From contig JAEMBT020000003.1 of assembly GCA_018873245.2 (NCBI GenBank), forward strand, positions 9,929,843-9,993,842: a stretch of 64,000 nt of DNA, in the 5' to 3' direction. Under the pieces are notes generated by a model that saw nothing but the letters and a program-made list of their open reading frames with translations, had not been told where the DNA came from and ran no database searches. The stretch is from Archegozetes longisetosus (lineage: Eukaryota; Arthropoda; Arachnida; Sarcoptiformes; Trhypochthoniidae). Every line of letters begins with the position of its first letter. Position 1 is the first letter of the stretch. This document shows, piece by piece, positions 40,650-53,500 of this stretch. The translations under genes and the position numbers were made by a program.

Positions 40650-42273
40650 GTATGAGATGACAGATGATTTTTCAGGATCTCTCCGTACTTAGGAATAAGT
40701 CTAAAGCAAAATGCATTGTTTGGGTGGTTTAAATGAATGCTTTGACAAATTTATGGATACTATGTTTAAGTAAAAATGGTAAAACTGTCAGATTCTGAAC
40801 GATTTGGTTGATTAATAATCGGTTATTTTAAAGAAAAAATTGTTATAAATGATAGTTGAACAATGTATTGAATTGTTGTCAATACTAATTGGTTTGGGAC
40901 TGCAATTAATTAAGTTTTCTTCCTATTTGATTAAATTAAGATTTTGAATGAGAAATATTTAATAAAACTAAAACCTAATATACATTTATGAAAATGAATG
41001 CTTTTAGTCTGAACACATATTTTCTTAAGTACAAAACATTATTCAGAGCAATCTTTTATTTTTTTGTCAATAAGATAGAAAGCTATAGCTATAGTCTTAT
41101 TCATGTCTAAGCATTTTGTATGCAAATCGATCGCAATCGTAGCCTTTATGCAGTCTATTCATCAATGAATGGCAACTCTTTCTCATATAAAATACTGTTT
41201 CACTTAAAGGCATAGAAAAATAAGAAAAAACGTCATTTTAGATCAACCAAAATCACTGCTAATTATACTCTTTTGAAGATTAGAACTGATTTAGAAGTAG
41301 GAAAGAAAAAATGAATTAATCCACTTTTAATTAAAAAAGAAATCTTTTTTACTCTACTTATAAGTAACGTATATTAAACACACTTAAAAAGTGTAAGTCC
41401 AGGATAAAAGAGCTAAAGACAACAGATCCTAGAGCAGTCTTTTCTATCTCTATCTCTATTCTAATGCATTCACTTTTAGTCTGTTATGTTATTGTTTGGC
41501 TTTGGCTCGTAATTAAATTGTTACCGAAGTGAACGCTAACGCGCCCCTAATTGAGTTTGTGGCACACAAGTCATCCATACACATAACACACACTATCTTT
41601 TCTTCTTAGTATTTCTTCTCCGAGCATTTTCAGTTCTCTCCTATTCCATTCTCTCCTTTAGTTTTCTGTACATTTTTCGTCGATAGCACCTCAAAACTAT
41701 GTGATAGTAAGTTAGATCTAGTATTAGTACCACTAGTAGTGTTCACTCTGTATGCGTGCAAAATAGTTACAGTTTTCAGTCTAATACTAGTGCTCTTTCT
41801 GTTAGGGCAAAGATAATTCATATAATGCTTTAAGCCTTATATAACACGTTTCAGGTCGATGTGACTGCCATTGGCAACAAGCAAACTTTCTGTCCAAATA
41901 CGTTAGTTCTTGTGGGCTTTTACTCTGTTTGGTATTTTATATAATTTTGATATTAAATTTACATATTCTTAGATGAATTCTAATACACTTTAATTGTAGC
42001 CTTCACAGCATATATGATCAAAATCTAGAGCCGATATTGGGAGACTAGTCAAAATTATCATACTACTTTTATAATTATTTAGATTAATGTTTAGCCCTTT
42101 TTGTATTCAGTTTTATAATTATATGTAATTAAATAGACATAAAATTATTGCCTTTTAGAATTTTTATGGTCAACGTATATAATATGCATGGCTTTAAGTC
42201 TGACTCAGAGCAATTTTTCTATTATTTCTGTCTCCCTCAAAGGAAATGATCCTCACTTTATGTATCATTTCAA

Positions 42274-42489
42274 ATGATACTTCTCAATGGCTTAAGTGTA
42301 GAGAAACTGAATACCAAAGACCTAAATGTGTTGTCCATGTGTTTAACTCCTAATAGCCGGCAACTTAAAGATACCCATTTTGGCGTTCAATCACGTATCA
42401 AAACAATTTTTCAGATGCAGGAAAACGATAATCGTATGCATAGAAATGCAAAGCTATCCTTCTTGCCGATGGTTCAGAAATTCATGTAA
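42274..42489 (+). other. 71-codon open frame in intron, unrecognised
   Basis: An ATG-to-stop frame with a balanced, hydrophilic composition (several Gln, Asn, Lys, Met), more protein-like than other intronic frames. No family recognised and no splice logic connects it to the receptor. Its ATG lies in the palindrome GTATCATTT-C-AAATGATAC (42262-42280). Probably chance, possibly a small nested gene or remnant. Confidence 0.15.
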
Positions 42490-43172
42490 ATTTGCAGATT
42501 AGTTAGATTCATGCTTAAAAATGCAGAACTTTATCCCTCTGTAGAATTGATACCCAATTGAATAATTGACTCTTGAAGAATATTCTCTGAATTTAGCCTC
42601 AATTTACGATAATTATGATCGCATTATTAGATTGCTCAACTTTCAATTATCTTAATTGACTTTCTTTAAAATGTTGTAGAAATTGCTCAAATATTTTCGT
42701 TATCTTAGCATTTTTGCACAAATAGTTAGAAAATACGATCAAATATCTAGTTTAAGGATTTTGTTCATATTTACATTAATTTTCCAAGAAATTGCAAGAA
42801 CAGTTTGAGACAAACTCAGATTCTTTGAGGTGTTGAGTGCCTCGAATGAGTTTAATGGGTCAGAACTCGTGTAAAATCTAATGCACTATGACTTCATATA
42901 CTAGCCATTGAGTAAAAAGAATTGCTGTCTTCTCCCATATTAGATTATGAACTAATTTTTGGTTCATCTTTCACTCAAATAAAGATAAAGACAGAGCTCT
43001 CTTCACATGAGCAAAAAGCAAAACAAGTTAAGTTGTCTTGTATGACTTGCTTCACTTTAATAATTTAAATATTTTTCATGTTATAGCGAGCTTGAGCTAT
43101 TCAGTTGATATAAAATTGTTACTTAGCTGGTTGTTTATCGAATTTTTATATTCTACTAACTAGCATAATATA

Positions 43173-43247
43173 GTTTAGTTTGAATTTTTAGTTTGAATTT
43201 TTTAGTTTGAATTTTTAGTTTGAATTTTTTAGTTTGAATTTTTTTCG
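43173..43247. repeat. AGTTTGAATTTTT tandem repeat
   Basis: About five copies of a 13- to 15-base unit that differ in the length of the T run. Confidence 0.9.
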
Positions 43248-44315
43248 TAAAAATGCTTCAAATTTTTCACGAGTCAGCCCTCGATTCGAGACATTTATAA
43301 CAAACTAAGTTAATAAGAAGTTAGCCTCAAAAATAGTTACTTAATTGTTATAAGCTTTATTTATAAGTCAGTAATAATATAAATGAAAATTGCTCTGAGC
43401 GGAAGCCAAGTTTTCTATCTCTACACATTAATGTGAATATTCGCAAATTTAATGTAGCTTTAATTTAAATTAATTACTCGGGAGACCGGTAGACGTGCAG
43501 CCTTTTATTCTTTAGGAAAAAATTCTGTTTATACTCTTCTGGTTGTTGCAAATAGAGTAGAGCCCGACAAAGAAGCATAGCATGAGAGATCGCTATCACA
43601 ATCACACCATCAAATTATATAACATCCGCATTTCAGTTCTTATGTCGCTTACTATTTCGGTTTTATCTGTGTGATTGTGAAACACATGCTCTTTTGCTCT
43701 TTCGAGTCAATTGAAATTTTCAAATTAGAGTAACTGTAATTTGCATGTTGTTTGACTTGGCATTAACTACTAAAACAAGAATCTCTACATTCATTTTCAT
43801 CACCAGTTAAAAAGTTTCTTAATCTGTTGACTCGTAGCCCGCAATTGCCCTACCATTGGGAAAAAGTTTAATGTTTGAAGTTTTATATATAATGTTCTTC
43901 TAATGCTTTAATTGCGGAAATATTTATCACAATTTTGTACTACTAACGATCGACTCATTTCTGGCTCTAACTCAAAACATACCCTAGAATTGATCATGAA
44001 ATCCATTAAAAACATTAGTAGTTTTCAAAATACACAAGCTCTTAATAAGTGACTAGATGTTAATCAAACACAATTAGCTCTGACTCTAATGATGATTATA
44101 ATCCACTCCTATACTAATATCTATATTGAGTACATCAAATTGAAAACAATTCATGTTTTAATTGCAACAAATGAAATGTTATAGCATAAACACATAGAAA
44201 AATTGATTGTAATATGCATGTAGGTTGACCTGTATATTAATAATTTGATTGCGTTATTACTTCCTTTTTCCATTTGTTGTTCTTATTCATTGTTGTTTTG
44301 CTCATAAAGTATTTG

Positions 44316-44390
44316 GTGAAGAGATGCCTAACATATATGAGCAGAAGCGGTATCATCTCATTATCTTAAAGTACCGCAGCATCTCTTCAC
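44316..44390. ncRNA. Pre-miRNA-sized hairpin, speculative
   Basis: GTGAAGAGATGC (44316-44327) pairs perfectly with 44379-44390, and GCGGTA (44347-44352) with TACCGC (44372-44377). The stem can extend outward by wobble pairs. The 19-base asymmetric bulge on the 5' side is not usual for a microRNA precursor, and I recognise no known microRNA seed. The site is GC-richer than its intron. Confidence 0.25.
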
Positions 44391-44767
44391 TGTATTTCTT
44401 ATTCTTTCATAGCTTTATATAATCGTTAACCAGTACCATAAATAATGATTGCTAGGAAAAAATAAGAACAAATAGCTATATTCGGGCCTTTTTTTTCAAA
44501 TGATGGTTCACTTCATTAGTCATGTATTCTGTTATGCTTTTACGAGAAACTTGTCAAACATTCATAACTTTTCAACATATGAACAGCTCTCACTTCAAGA
44601 TCTTTCTATACGCCATATATATCTAGAAAATAGACTCAAATAAATCATTTTTAGGGAAAAAGCTTTCAATCCATTAGTTAATAATAAAAATAATAATAAC
44701 TTATATTGTATCTGTATATTTCAGTTTTATTTCTATAAATCATTTTTGTTTTCATATTTATGTATAG

Positions 44768-44951
44768 TCTGTGATTGAGGTGAGTTCTAACATATTGGAG
44801 ACCAAGAACCGTGATGGTTGGTTCGACTTGAATGTCCACTCGAGAAGAGCTGTGGCCTCGCAGTTAATTCACGGTTTAGAAAATGCAGCCCTTTTATTGG
44901 CCGCTACACAGAATGGACAGTACGACTTCAATAAAGCACACACTAATGTCT
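44768..44951 (+). CDS. Cirl: Latrophilin exon: GAIN domain, subdomain A, second part
   Basis: Encodes 61 codons from SVIEVSSNILETKNRDGWFD through RRAVASQLIHGLENAALLLA to KAHTNV. The 'SNIL…W.D' and 'R…A..LI..LE.AALLLA' pattern is typical of latrophilin GAIN helices. The acceptor is TATGTATAG and the donor GTCT/GTGAGT (near consensus). It enters in phase 0 and leaves in phase 1. The frame continues open into the intron for about 30 codons, but the strong donor and the fit to the next exon decide the end. Confidence 0.88.
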
Positions 44952-45660
44952 GTGAGTATATGCAGCGCATCACTCAAATTGCAATTACCATTAAATCTTA
45001 TTCATTACAATTTCAAGACTATATATTCATCTCGACATGATTTCTCATTCAGTTCAGTTTATTTTTGGTTGTGAATATCTGAAAATTCGCTATTATTATT
45101 AACTTGTATTCATTCAAAGCTTAAAGACTTTAATTATCTAAATCTTTAATTTGGGCCAAAAGTCAAGAGATTTATAAATGAGTTCAATTGAGATTTTATT
45201 TTCCAAAGCTTAAGGATTACTCTGTTTTAAGATTTGAATAGAAATTTAGTCTAAATCCCGAAAACCTAATTAAATAGTTATAATTTGATGGGATTGAACA
45301 TTTTTTTCTCAAACCTAATCATCGTTTGCCAGAAATGCAATTTTCAAGTTTAATTTGAAATTCTATTGAGCCATCTAATGAATGAGTTTTAATTGAAATA
45401 TATGTTCCTATTCTTTGTTGAGCATAATATGAGTACATATGAAATAATTGCATAATTTTATGACATAAGAGTGTTGGCCATTATATACGAGTAAATGATC
45501 GTAACTAATTAGCTCTTATTGTTGAACTGTTTCTTTAATAAATGAATTGAGTCTCACAAATGGCTAGTATTTTGGCTGCAACCTTCTAACTGATTACTTG
45601 AAAAATAAATAGTATTTATGCTTCACTAAGTTCTCATATGAATGAAAACTAATTTGCAAG

Positions 45661-45708
45661 CTCAATATAAATCTCAATATAAATCTCAATATTAATCTCA
45701 ATATTAAT
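45661..45708. repeat. 4 x 12-bp tandem repeat
   Basis: Four copies of CTCAATATAAAT; the third and fourth carry one A-to-T change. Confidence 0.95.
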
Positions 45709-45982
45709 CCGGAATGAGGAGAGAAAAATTAATAAAACATTTTCTGGCCATTAAGTTTAACAGAGATCAAGCTTTTTATGGAAGAAAAATTGTACAAATA
45801 GTCAAATTGGGTCAGTAATCACTCGTTAATGTTAGCTCTAATTTAAATTACAAGTCATTAGTTTCCAGTCCTATCAGAGCAATGGAACCACATTTTTGAC
45901 TAATAGTTTCGCATCAATCGAGTGGCAATTTTCGAGAGCACATCATTTATAGTAGAGCTTTTATAATGTTGTTAAATGGCGT

Positions 45983-46156
45983 CTATATCTTTGATGATAA
46001 TAATGATTTTCCACTCAATGCCATATCAATTTCCTCGCCCTTATGACCCTTTACTGCTTCGGTGCACATTTCCGGTCTTTTCTCTAGACCAATATCCTTA
46101 AATTCTTCTACAAATGCATAGACGTCCATCTCACGGCTCGCAGGGCCACACCCGGC
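45983..46156 (-). other. Coding-like antisense ORF or exon, unrecognised
   Basis: On the minus strand, 57 codons are open from a TAG (46157-46159) to the stop at 45983-45985; from the first ATG (46127-46129) 48 residues are encoded. The product is hydrophilic and strongly protein-like (MDVYAFVEEFKDIGLEKRP…, later VKGHKGEEIDMALSGKS), with Glu/Lys/Asp balance unlike random AT-rich frames. The TAG before it could be a splice acceptor. I recognise no family. It could be the last exon of a nested antisense gene, a small ORF or a processed remnant. Confidence 0.33.
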
Positions 46157-46840
46157 CTACTTTAAAGATTTTTTTGAGCTTTTAAGTTACTGAAAGTTTT
46201 GGATGACTCTAAAAAGTCCCAAAATTAATAAGTATGGTAGTTTTCTGAAATTAATGTTGGCCATCAATTAAAAGTCATGATCATAATTGCTGACTCAGGA
46301 ATTCGATGCCAACTTGGCAACAAAATTACTGTCAAGTCAATGGATAAAATTAAGTATGCTTACTTTTTCTGGCCCGCTAATCATTATCTGTCTTATAATT
46401 GGGCCCTAAATTCAAAACGAGTTGTGTGACTATGTATTGGAGCTACTACTACTTTCCTTCTACAAGAATAGTTGGTGGTATTTGCAACTCTTCCATCTGA
46501 TATCGTTTAGCTTTTTTTCTGCTATTACTAGCAATTTTTCCTCTTTGATGAGCTCAAAGAATAAAATTCATTGATTAGAATAAGATAAAGTTGTTGTTCA
46601 GGACTAGTCCGCCCGAAACATTTGCCTAAACTCTTGGGATCGTTTTGAGTGATAAGTACTGAAAGGATATGAAAAATTTGTTTAACTTGAATAAAAACAC
46701 CTAAACAATAGTATCAGCGAACTTGATGGTTTGGCGTTTAACGCGCAAGTAGTAGCTAAACATACAATAGATTCTTATCTAACAAAAAGATATTGAAATT
46801 TGATTTGAATAGACATGTAGAAAAAATCAAACAAAATCGT

Positions 46841-46858
46841 GCTCTCTCTCTCTCTCTC
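46841..46858. repeat. Short (CT)n tract
   Basis: About eight CT units in the intron before the GAIN exon at 47251. Confidence 0.9.
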
Positions 46859-47250
46859 AAGTTGATCACAAGGAACAATCTGTTCAACCTATCTATATTT
46901 TATTTGTGTCGATCGAGTGTTTACGATAAACTAATGGCTTTCAAAATGCAAACTTAAAGAGTGTTCTTGTGTTAAGCACTCGATTCCCCTTCACATTGAC
47001 ATTTGCCTCTTATCCTAATTCCTTATGAGAGCCAAAGCTATCGGATTTCAGTGACAAATGTTGAAAAATACGCCGTCAGATAATTATGTCTCTTGACTTT
47101 TAGGAGTCTCTCGGCTTTCAATATATAGTCTTTAGTAAATTGTAGCTCATGGTTTGCGACCATCATTTTGCGACTCGTGTAAGCGTTTCACTTAATGCTT
47201 GTTTCTCTATCTCTCTCTCCCCGTTCCACTACTTCTACTACTCTTCGCAG

Positions 47251-47406
47251 TGGTATCCGTGCGATTAGTCGATGCAAAAGTGACAGGAGTTCGTGAAATG
47301 CATTTCCCAACGGAAGATACTGTACTCAATACTGCCTGGATGGTAATGCAGGAATCACTCACTTTGCCATTACAGACCTCCATCACTAGCTCATCATCAA
47401 AGCCCG
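47251..47406 (+). CDS. Cirl: Latrophilin exon: GAIN domain, subdomain A/B junction
   Basis: After the split Leu codon it reads VSVRLVDAKVTGVREMHFPT and continues to a Ser-rich stretch ending KP. This is the beta-strand start of the later GAIN region (invertebrate latrophilins have NVL.SVR… here). A pyrimidine-rich tract ending CTTCGCAG precedes it; the donor is CCCG/GTTAGT. It enters and leaves in phase 1 (156 bases, a multiple of three). An upstream in-frame ATG at 47199 with Leu-rich residues is intronic pyrimidine tract, not a signal peptide. Confidence 0.88.
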
Positions 47407-47970
47407 GTTAGTATGACCCTAACGACGAATATTTGATTTCATTCAGATTATTATTTCATGTCTGATGCGAGGCTTAAGCATTTTTTGTTTCCCAAACACT
47501 GCACCATATATTCCATTAAACCTTACAAAAGAAAAGCTAAAATAAGTTTTAGACATAAATCACATTTCCATATCTATCGATTAGATCGAAATTATTCGCT
47601 TTTGTAACACATCTATTATTGAATTGAAGCAAAATTATAAATATTTGATGAGTGCTATTATTGCGAGACATTTTTGAGACTTACATTTAGGTAGATTTGA
47701 ATTTATAATAAAGTTCAGAATAGGTTTATTAGATGTTATAATTTTTCTCTAAAAGCATTGAAAGCCATTTCGTCTGAATACTATTTTTATAAACAAAATA
47801 TTGATCTCTTATTCAAGCCATGAGTTGAGGCGCATATATAAAGAGTGTTATGATATATGACTGCCATAACATTTTATGATAATTTTCTGAATGTAATTAA
47901 GCTGAAAAAGTTTAAATGATTGAAATTTTTGGAGCAAATACTAAATAATTGATACGAAAAACCATTATAG
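47407..47970 (+). other. Intron, 564 bases
   Basis: AT-rich, nothing else seen. Confidence 0.88.
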
Positions 47971-48253
47971 GAGTATTGAAAGTAGTATTTCTGGCCTATC
48001 GCAATGTGCAAGACTTCTTAACTCCGTTGAATATATCATCGCAATCATCATCATCTGTATCGCTGCCATCATCAGCATCTTCATCACCAATTCGTCGTGT
48101 GATAAATTCGAAAGTGATGACCTTATCACTGGTCGGAGAAACTAATAATGCCTTTAATATAAGACTTGCCCAACCAATTCAGCTTCAATTCAAACATCTA
48201 ATGGAGGAAAATATATCTAATCCTCAGTGTGTTTTCTGGGATTATAACATCAG
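47971..48253 (+). CDS. Cirl: Latrophilin exon: GAIN domain, subdomain B
   Basis: Reads GVLKVVFLAYRNVQDFL, a Ser-rich loop, then RRVINSKVMTLSLVGE, FNIRLAQPIQLQFKHL and finally NPQCVFWDYNI, the first Cys and Trp of the GPS motif. These beta-strand signatures match the second GAIN subdomain. The acceptor is ATTATAG and the donor CATCAG/GTATTT; it enters in phase 1 and leaves in phase 2. The Ser-rich insertion of about 25 residues between the first strands is longer than I would expect and is probably a surface loop. Confidence 0.92.
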
Positions 48254-48896
48254 GTATTTATTTGTTTATCAAATATCTTATTGAACTTTCAGCAGAGGTT
48301 ATAACCTGGCAATAGATTTGGGTTTTGTAATGCTTTTATTGGCTCAATGGATAGCTTCCGATACAATGACTAAAAAATGACACTTTCAAACCTAATTCTT
48401 GTGAGAATAAAGTGTTAGTGACATGTTTCAACTGATTCTTTTATCAAGATTGACATTTAAACATTGAAACTCTTAGCGACTTTTTGAATAGCGTTCAGCA
48501 AAACGATAAATACTTTGAGAATGCCTTCAGAAGATCTATTTTTATAATAGTCAATAAGTTTAAATGATAACAATTTGGGTTTAATAGCAATTGAACCGTT
48601 CAAACAAATTAGACTAATATTTGTGTTATAAAGAATAGATGGGAAAAAGTTCATGATTAGTGATTATAACTTGTGGAAAAATAAGGCTTTTCGAGAACTA
48701 AGAAAATTACTTTTCGAGGAGGATCACTATCTTAATGCAATTTCTAGCATTGTATCCAATTCTATTGTATCCTATTGTATGGCAATAGAAGTGCACCCAA
48801 TAAGTTATGAGCGCAATATATATCTTATAGTTTAGGCAACAGTTCCAAGTACAATGTTATGAGAAAAACACATTTAATGTGTTGCCTATTTTACAG
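48254..48896 (+). other. Intron, 643 bases, splitting the GPS motif
   Basis: AT-rich. Open frames at 48457-48654 (minus) and 48653-48835 (plus) do not resemble proteins. Confidence 0.88.
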
Positions 48897-49008
48897 TGAA
48901 TGGTCATCAGATGGTTGTTGGCTTCTCGAGCACAACAAATCGCACACACTCTGCAATTGCAATCACTTGACCAGTTTTGCTCTTCTTATGGACATCAATA
49001 GCGGAAAA
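48897..49008 (+). CDS. Cirl: Latrophilin exon: GPS cleavage site and tethered agonist
   Basis: Reads SEWSSDGCWLLEHNKSHT, then LCNCNHLTSFALLMD. With the previous exon it supplies the full GPS set of Cys and Trp residues and the HL/T tripeptide, where family members cleave themselves between Leu and Thr. TSFALLMD would be the tethered (Stachel) agonist exposed after the two fragments separate. The acceptor is TTTTACAG, the donor AAA/GTATGG; it enters in phase 2 and leaves in phase 0. All residues needed for autoproteolysis appear intact. Confidence 0.95.
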
Positions 49009-50437
49009 GTATGGATAACTAGATATATCTTTATTTTTTACTCTCTTTTCAAATATTTGATTTGTTGCAAATTTGTTGCTCTACTTTCTTCCAAACGGCA
49101 AGTTTGAGAGAAATATCACTGAACACTTATTACTTTTGTTGTATTAGTACAATTTTTATTGGTGTTTTTTTAAAGAAATATATTTAGCATGTTTTCAGTA
49201 TTTTACATGAAGTAGTGGCAAGTTTTTGATGAGTTTTCAGTTTAGAACAAGTTTAAATTAAATGCTTTATAAACAAGTTAGACCAATTTTTTCCCAGATT
49301 AAACTTCAGTACAACTTCTTTGAATGCAAGATGAGAACAACTTTTTTAATATCGTATACTTTTCATGTTATATAAGCTCAAATACAATAAATGCAGGGAA
49401 ACTTGATATATAAGGTATTCTGGAATTAGGTCAAAATATTTAATAATTTATTTACTATTCTTAAGGCTAGTCTTCAGACTCTATGCCAAGAGAAAATTGA
49501 TTTCAGTTCAGTCAGGGATCTCGGATCCTGACTCAAAGAATTAAAACTTCATAACATAAGAAACAGAGGAATAGCATGAATATTTGTAGTCTATAAATGA
49601 TAATTATATTAGTTTCATCTTCTTCTTTTTCATCTTGCTCTCAACTAATTTCAAGTTGAGATCACGTAGAATGAAGCAAATATTTTATTAAATGAAGTGA
49701 CAATAATTGATGAGCAAGTAGATGGTCTGTATTTGATTCTCTCATCGTGTCATAAATTATCTATTATTGATATGATAACCTACGCAAACATATATGAGTT
49801 TTATATCACTTCTGCTGTATTACTAGTCGTACGGATAGCATAAATAATTCGCACATACTGTCATTTGAAGTAATTTCTTTTTCTTCTTACCTCTCCTTTC
49901 CATTATTCCTTATTATAAATATTAACTCATAGACTGAAATGGACTAAACGAAAAGCCATTTTCTTTCTGATTCAGCTTAATTCATTTTCTATCTGTTGAC
50001 CGCATCCAATACTAGATCAAAGCTCATAAATAAAAAGCTCATTCCTATAACAATCACTATTGAATAACTGATTTACTGGTTTCTATCAAACAGGAGTAGA
50101 ACTAAAGGAGAGAAAAGTGTTTTTTCTCTTCTTTTCTCTCATTTTGCTTAAACTTACTTTTTGGACAAATGCTATCGATTTTTCTACTTCTCAAGTCTGG
50201 TCTCTCTTTATATCTATTTCCCTTAAACCAACTTTTGTTCTCCTATTTTATACTTTTTTTGCTTTCAATCTCTAGCTTTTTATCCTTTTATAAACTTTGA
50301 AATGTTTTTTCTGTGAAATGTTTTCTTATTTAAAAGAAATGAAAGAGAGAAAAGAGAAAACTTGATCACTTTGTTGCTTGTCTTCAGTATTTTGAGAAAG
50401 TTTAAACAATTTATTTTTTCATTTTGTTTGACATTAG
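49009..50437 (+). other. Intron, 1.4 kb
   Basis: AT-rich with pyrimidine-rich stretches towards the 3' end. No exon seen. Confidence 0.88.
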
Positions 50438-50544
50438 GCACCAGCAATTGTAGACGAAGACTCGACTCGATTTGTTGTCTATATTGGTTGCATTATATCG
50501 CTAGCTTTTATTACTTTAACCTTAGCCATACTTCTATTTGTTTG
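50438..50544 (+). CDS. Cirl: Latrophilin exon: transmembrane helix 1
   Basis: Starts APAIVDEDSTR and continues with a hydrophobic run, FVVYIGCIISLAFITLTLAI, ending LLFV plus a split Cys codon. This links the tethered-agonist linker to TM1. The acceptor is TTGACATTAG and the donor GTTTG/GTGAGT (consensus). It enters in phase 0 and leaves in phase 2. An overlapping ATG frame here is out of register. Confidence 0.92.
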
Positions 50545-53500
50545 GTGAGTACTCGCACCTCTACTAGACTTTAGCTATTCTTTCATATTAAATTTGAATC
50601 TTAACTTAAACTTATTTTATCTCTAGTTCTTTTTACCCATTTTTTATCAGTTCACAGTCTCAAAAGTGAACTTACGTTTGCCTTAAAACCTAATCATTTC
50701 TAGCCATTAATAACTGATTAGTTGAAAAATGATGCGCTTCGTTGTCTTAGTTTTGAATGATCTCTACTATTAAACAGTTGTGAAATCCAGCTAGAAACAT
50801 TTGAAATATAAGTCAATTTACGATAAGATATGGAGTGAGCACTTATTCTAATCTCTTACTCAATGGAAGATTGGTTTAAAAATTTGGAGTGTATGTTTGA
50901 AACGTTATGGCAGAGGGTTATTGATTATAAAACGTTGAGAAATATCTATAAATGTATAACACGCATAACTATTATAGCATATTATGAAAAGGCTTCCAAA
51001 TGTTTGACCTCATATGCAAATTGAAAATAACGCATAAAACATGGCAAAAGTGCAAAATATTTTATCCGATAGTAGTTCTGGTGACACAAGAGATTCTGTG
51101 AATAATTTTTTAATATGCATATATGCCTACAAGTCATGCATTTCCTGGATCTTAGATTCTAAGGTTTCACTTATGTTTCCCAAAATATTGACTTTTCATA
51201 TAATATTTTGTCACAGAATATCATTTTCCTAGCTATTGATCAATTTTGTATATAAGAAAAACAGCAGTTTTATAGAAGGCTAACATAAAATCGATTTATT
51301 ATTTAGATTCAAAAATTATCAAATACATTAATTCATTTTATTTATTAAAAATTTATGAAATTCTTGCTCAAATTCCGTTCACTCAAAACATTAAACCCCG
51401 AGCTATGAATTCAGTTATCAGAAGTTTAGTTTCATTTAAATGCATCAAATATTTTATTTTCTAAATTAAAACTGGATTTTAAAGCGAAAAAATTCATAGA
51501 ATCGTCGAATCAATCATAAAATATTTTAAAAATGACAATTGAGTTGCAAACTGGTCAATATTTATTAACGTAATAATATTTAGGGTAAAGTTTAAATAAG
51601 TTTCGTTACATATTTTATAATCTAATTGAATGAGTGGAAAGAGAAAGAAATCAAATCAAATTTCATATCATTTTGCGATTTAATGAATCGAATGGATTTT
51701 ACATAACTAGTTAAACAACATATCTTCAGCAAAACTACTTATTAAAATGTTATAGCCATTCAACTTTTTGACCCAATAATTTTGACAATAGTAAGAAAAA
51801 TGGGCGCAGATAAACATGAATGAAAGCTGTTGTATAAGAAAAGTTAGAATACCTGATACTCTAATCAATGCGTGATTTGTTATTAAGTTAAGGTAATTAT
51901 TATAGATCAATAGAAAACAAATGCCGCTCTCCATATTTTTAGTACATTATTGCTTAAGAATTGGAGCAATACTGATATATCTAAAAATATTTTTGGCTTT
52001 GATGACCCCATAATATGAAATATAAATTTGATTCCCCAAATCAATAGCCATTGGACGCAGTACGGTCCTCAATTAAACTGTGGAATCGATTGATTCGATC
52101 CAATAAAATTGAATCAAGTCAAATATAAACTAATTGTTCGATATGTAAATCTTTTTCAAGTTTATTGAGTGACCTAGAAAAGAGTTGAAAAGTTGGTCTT
52201 ATTCTTATTGTTTTATGCTTTTTTATTAGAAATATCTACTAAGAGTCATTTGTTTTGAGGCTTTTTTCAAATTCACACACATTTATCAAATTTTCAAAAG
52301 CAAGTCCTTGTTCTCAAAATTTTTTTATTTGCTGAAAAAAGTTTTCCTATACTTAATTGATTTGTTAATTATAAAAATGATTAATTTTATGATAAGTTAA
52401 TTAAGACGATATAGGATTGATAAGAAAATGAATCGATAACTTTTTTATTGAATTGACTAATTATTAACGCAATTAAGAACTTGAGTTAACTAATAGAGAA
52501 TCTGTTTTACGCAAATTTCGACAGAACTGATTACTAAAATTCAGAAAAATGGTTCAGCAAAATCTAAGTGACAACGAGGTGATCGCACATGATTAATGAA
52601 TTGATAGTAAATCTAAAAGGGATAGTATTTAATGAATACAAACTGAGAGACTGGTAAGCTATGGTTTGACTGGTCAGACAATTTTTGTTTGGTTTTTCGC
52701 ACCAAACACAATCTGAGACAATTTAGAAAAATCACTGAAGTGAGATATAGTAATAGTATAGCAATAGTATTATAATATTGGTTGCCATATTACACAGCAT
52801 AAAAGACACGCGAAATGGGAATAAAATCAAAATGATAGCAAAAAAGGAGCACATATGCAATTTTTCAAACGAGCTTTACATTGCAAATGGCAAATAAATG
52901 GCTAAAAACTCTAAATTCAATAGAAGATGGGATGCAGTGACAAAAGCCTAAGAATAGGATATGATTTTTTTTCTCAGTTTCCAGAATAAATCATAATATT
53001 GGTGGCATTTGTTATCTATTTTACTTTTGATACGAATAGAGGAAACAGACTTAAAATTGAATTATTGTTTTCATAAATTTTCTCATTTCTCTCCTATGGC
53101 TTCCCGAGAATATACATATAGCCTAAACTTTTCCTGAGCAAAGTTTTCAAAATCTCTTTTTTTTTTTTTCTTTCAAATCAGTCTCCTTTGAAATATTTGA
53201 TGAAATTTTCTATTGATTTATATTCAAATTTTTGGCAAATTGTGGCAGAAAAATGAATTATTTGCGCATAATTTATCATTTATCAAATTGACTATTGATT
53301 AAATTAAAAAATGTTCACAGAGTACGAACCGAAATGATAAGTTTAGAAGATTTGATTGTTTCAATGCATAATAGTATTTGAATGGAAATAACATGAACTA
53401 CAATATGATTAATATTTGGTGTGAAAACAATATTAAGCAAAGAAATAACTAGAGATAAGATAAAAAGAGAAACTTATTTCTTAAGCATCAAATAAATCAT

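Larger units (their letters stand above)
40650..44767 (+). other. Intron, 4.1 kb
   Basis: AT-rich. It holds a 14- to 16-base A/T tandem repeat near 43.2 kb, a 75-base hairpin at 44316-44390 and a 71-codon open frame at 42274-42489 whose start lies in a 19-base palindrome. No further GAIN exon recognised. Confidence 0.75.
44952..47250 (+). other. Intron, 2.3 kb, with antisense coding-like ORF
   Basis: Contains a 4 x 12-bp tandem repeat, a short (CT)n tract at 46841-46858 and a GC-richer block whose minus strand reads as a protein-like ORF (see 45983-46156). Confidence 0.8.

Noticed and set aside
47199..47250. ATG with a Leu-rich signal-peptide-like start before the GAIN exon
   Set aside because: It is the pyrimidine-rich intron end read as protein; the exon proper starts at 47251 in frame with 44951.
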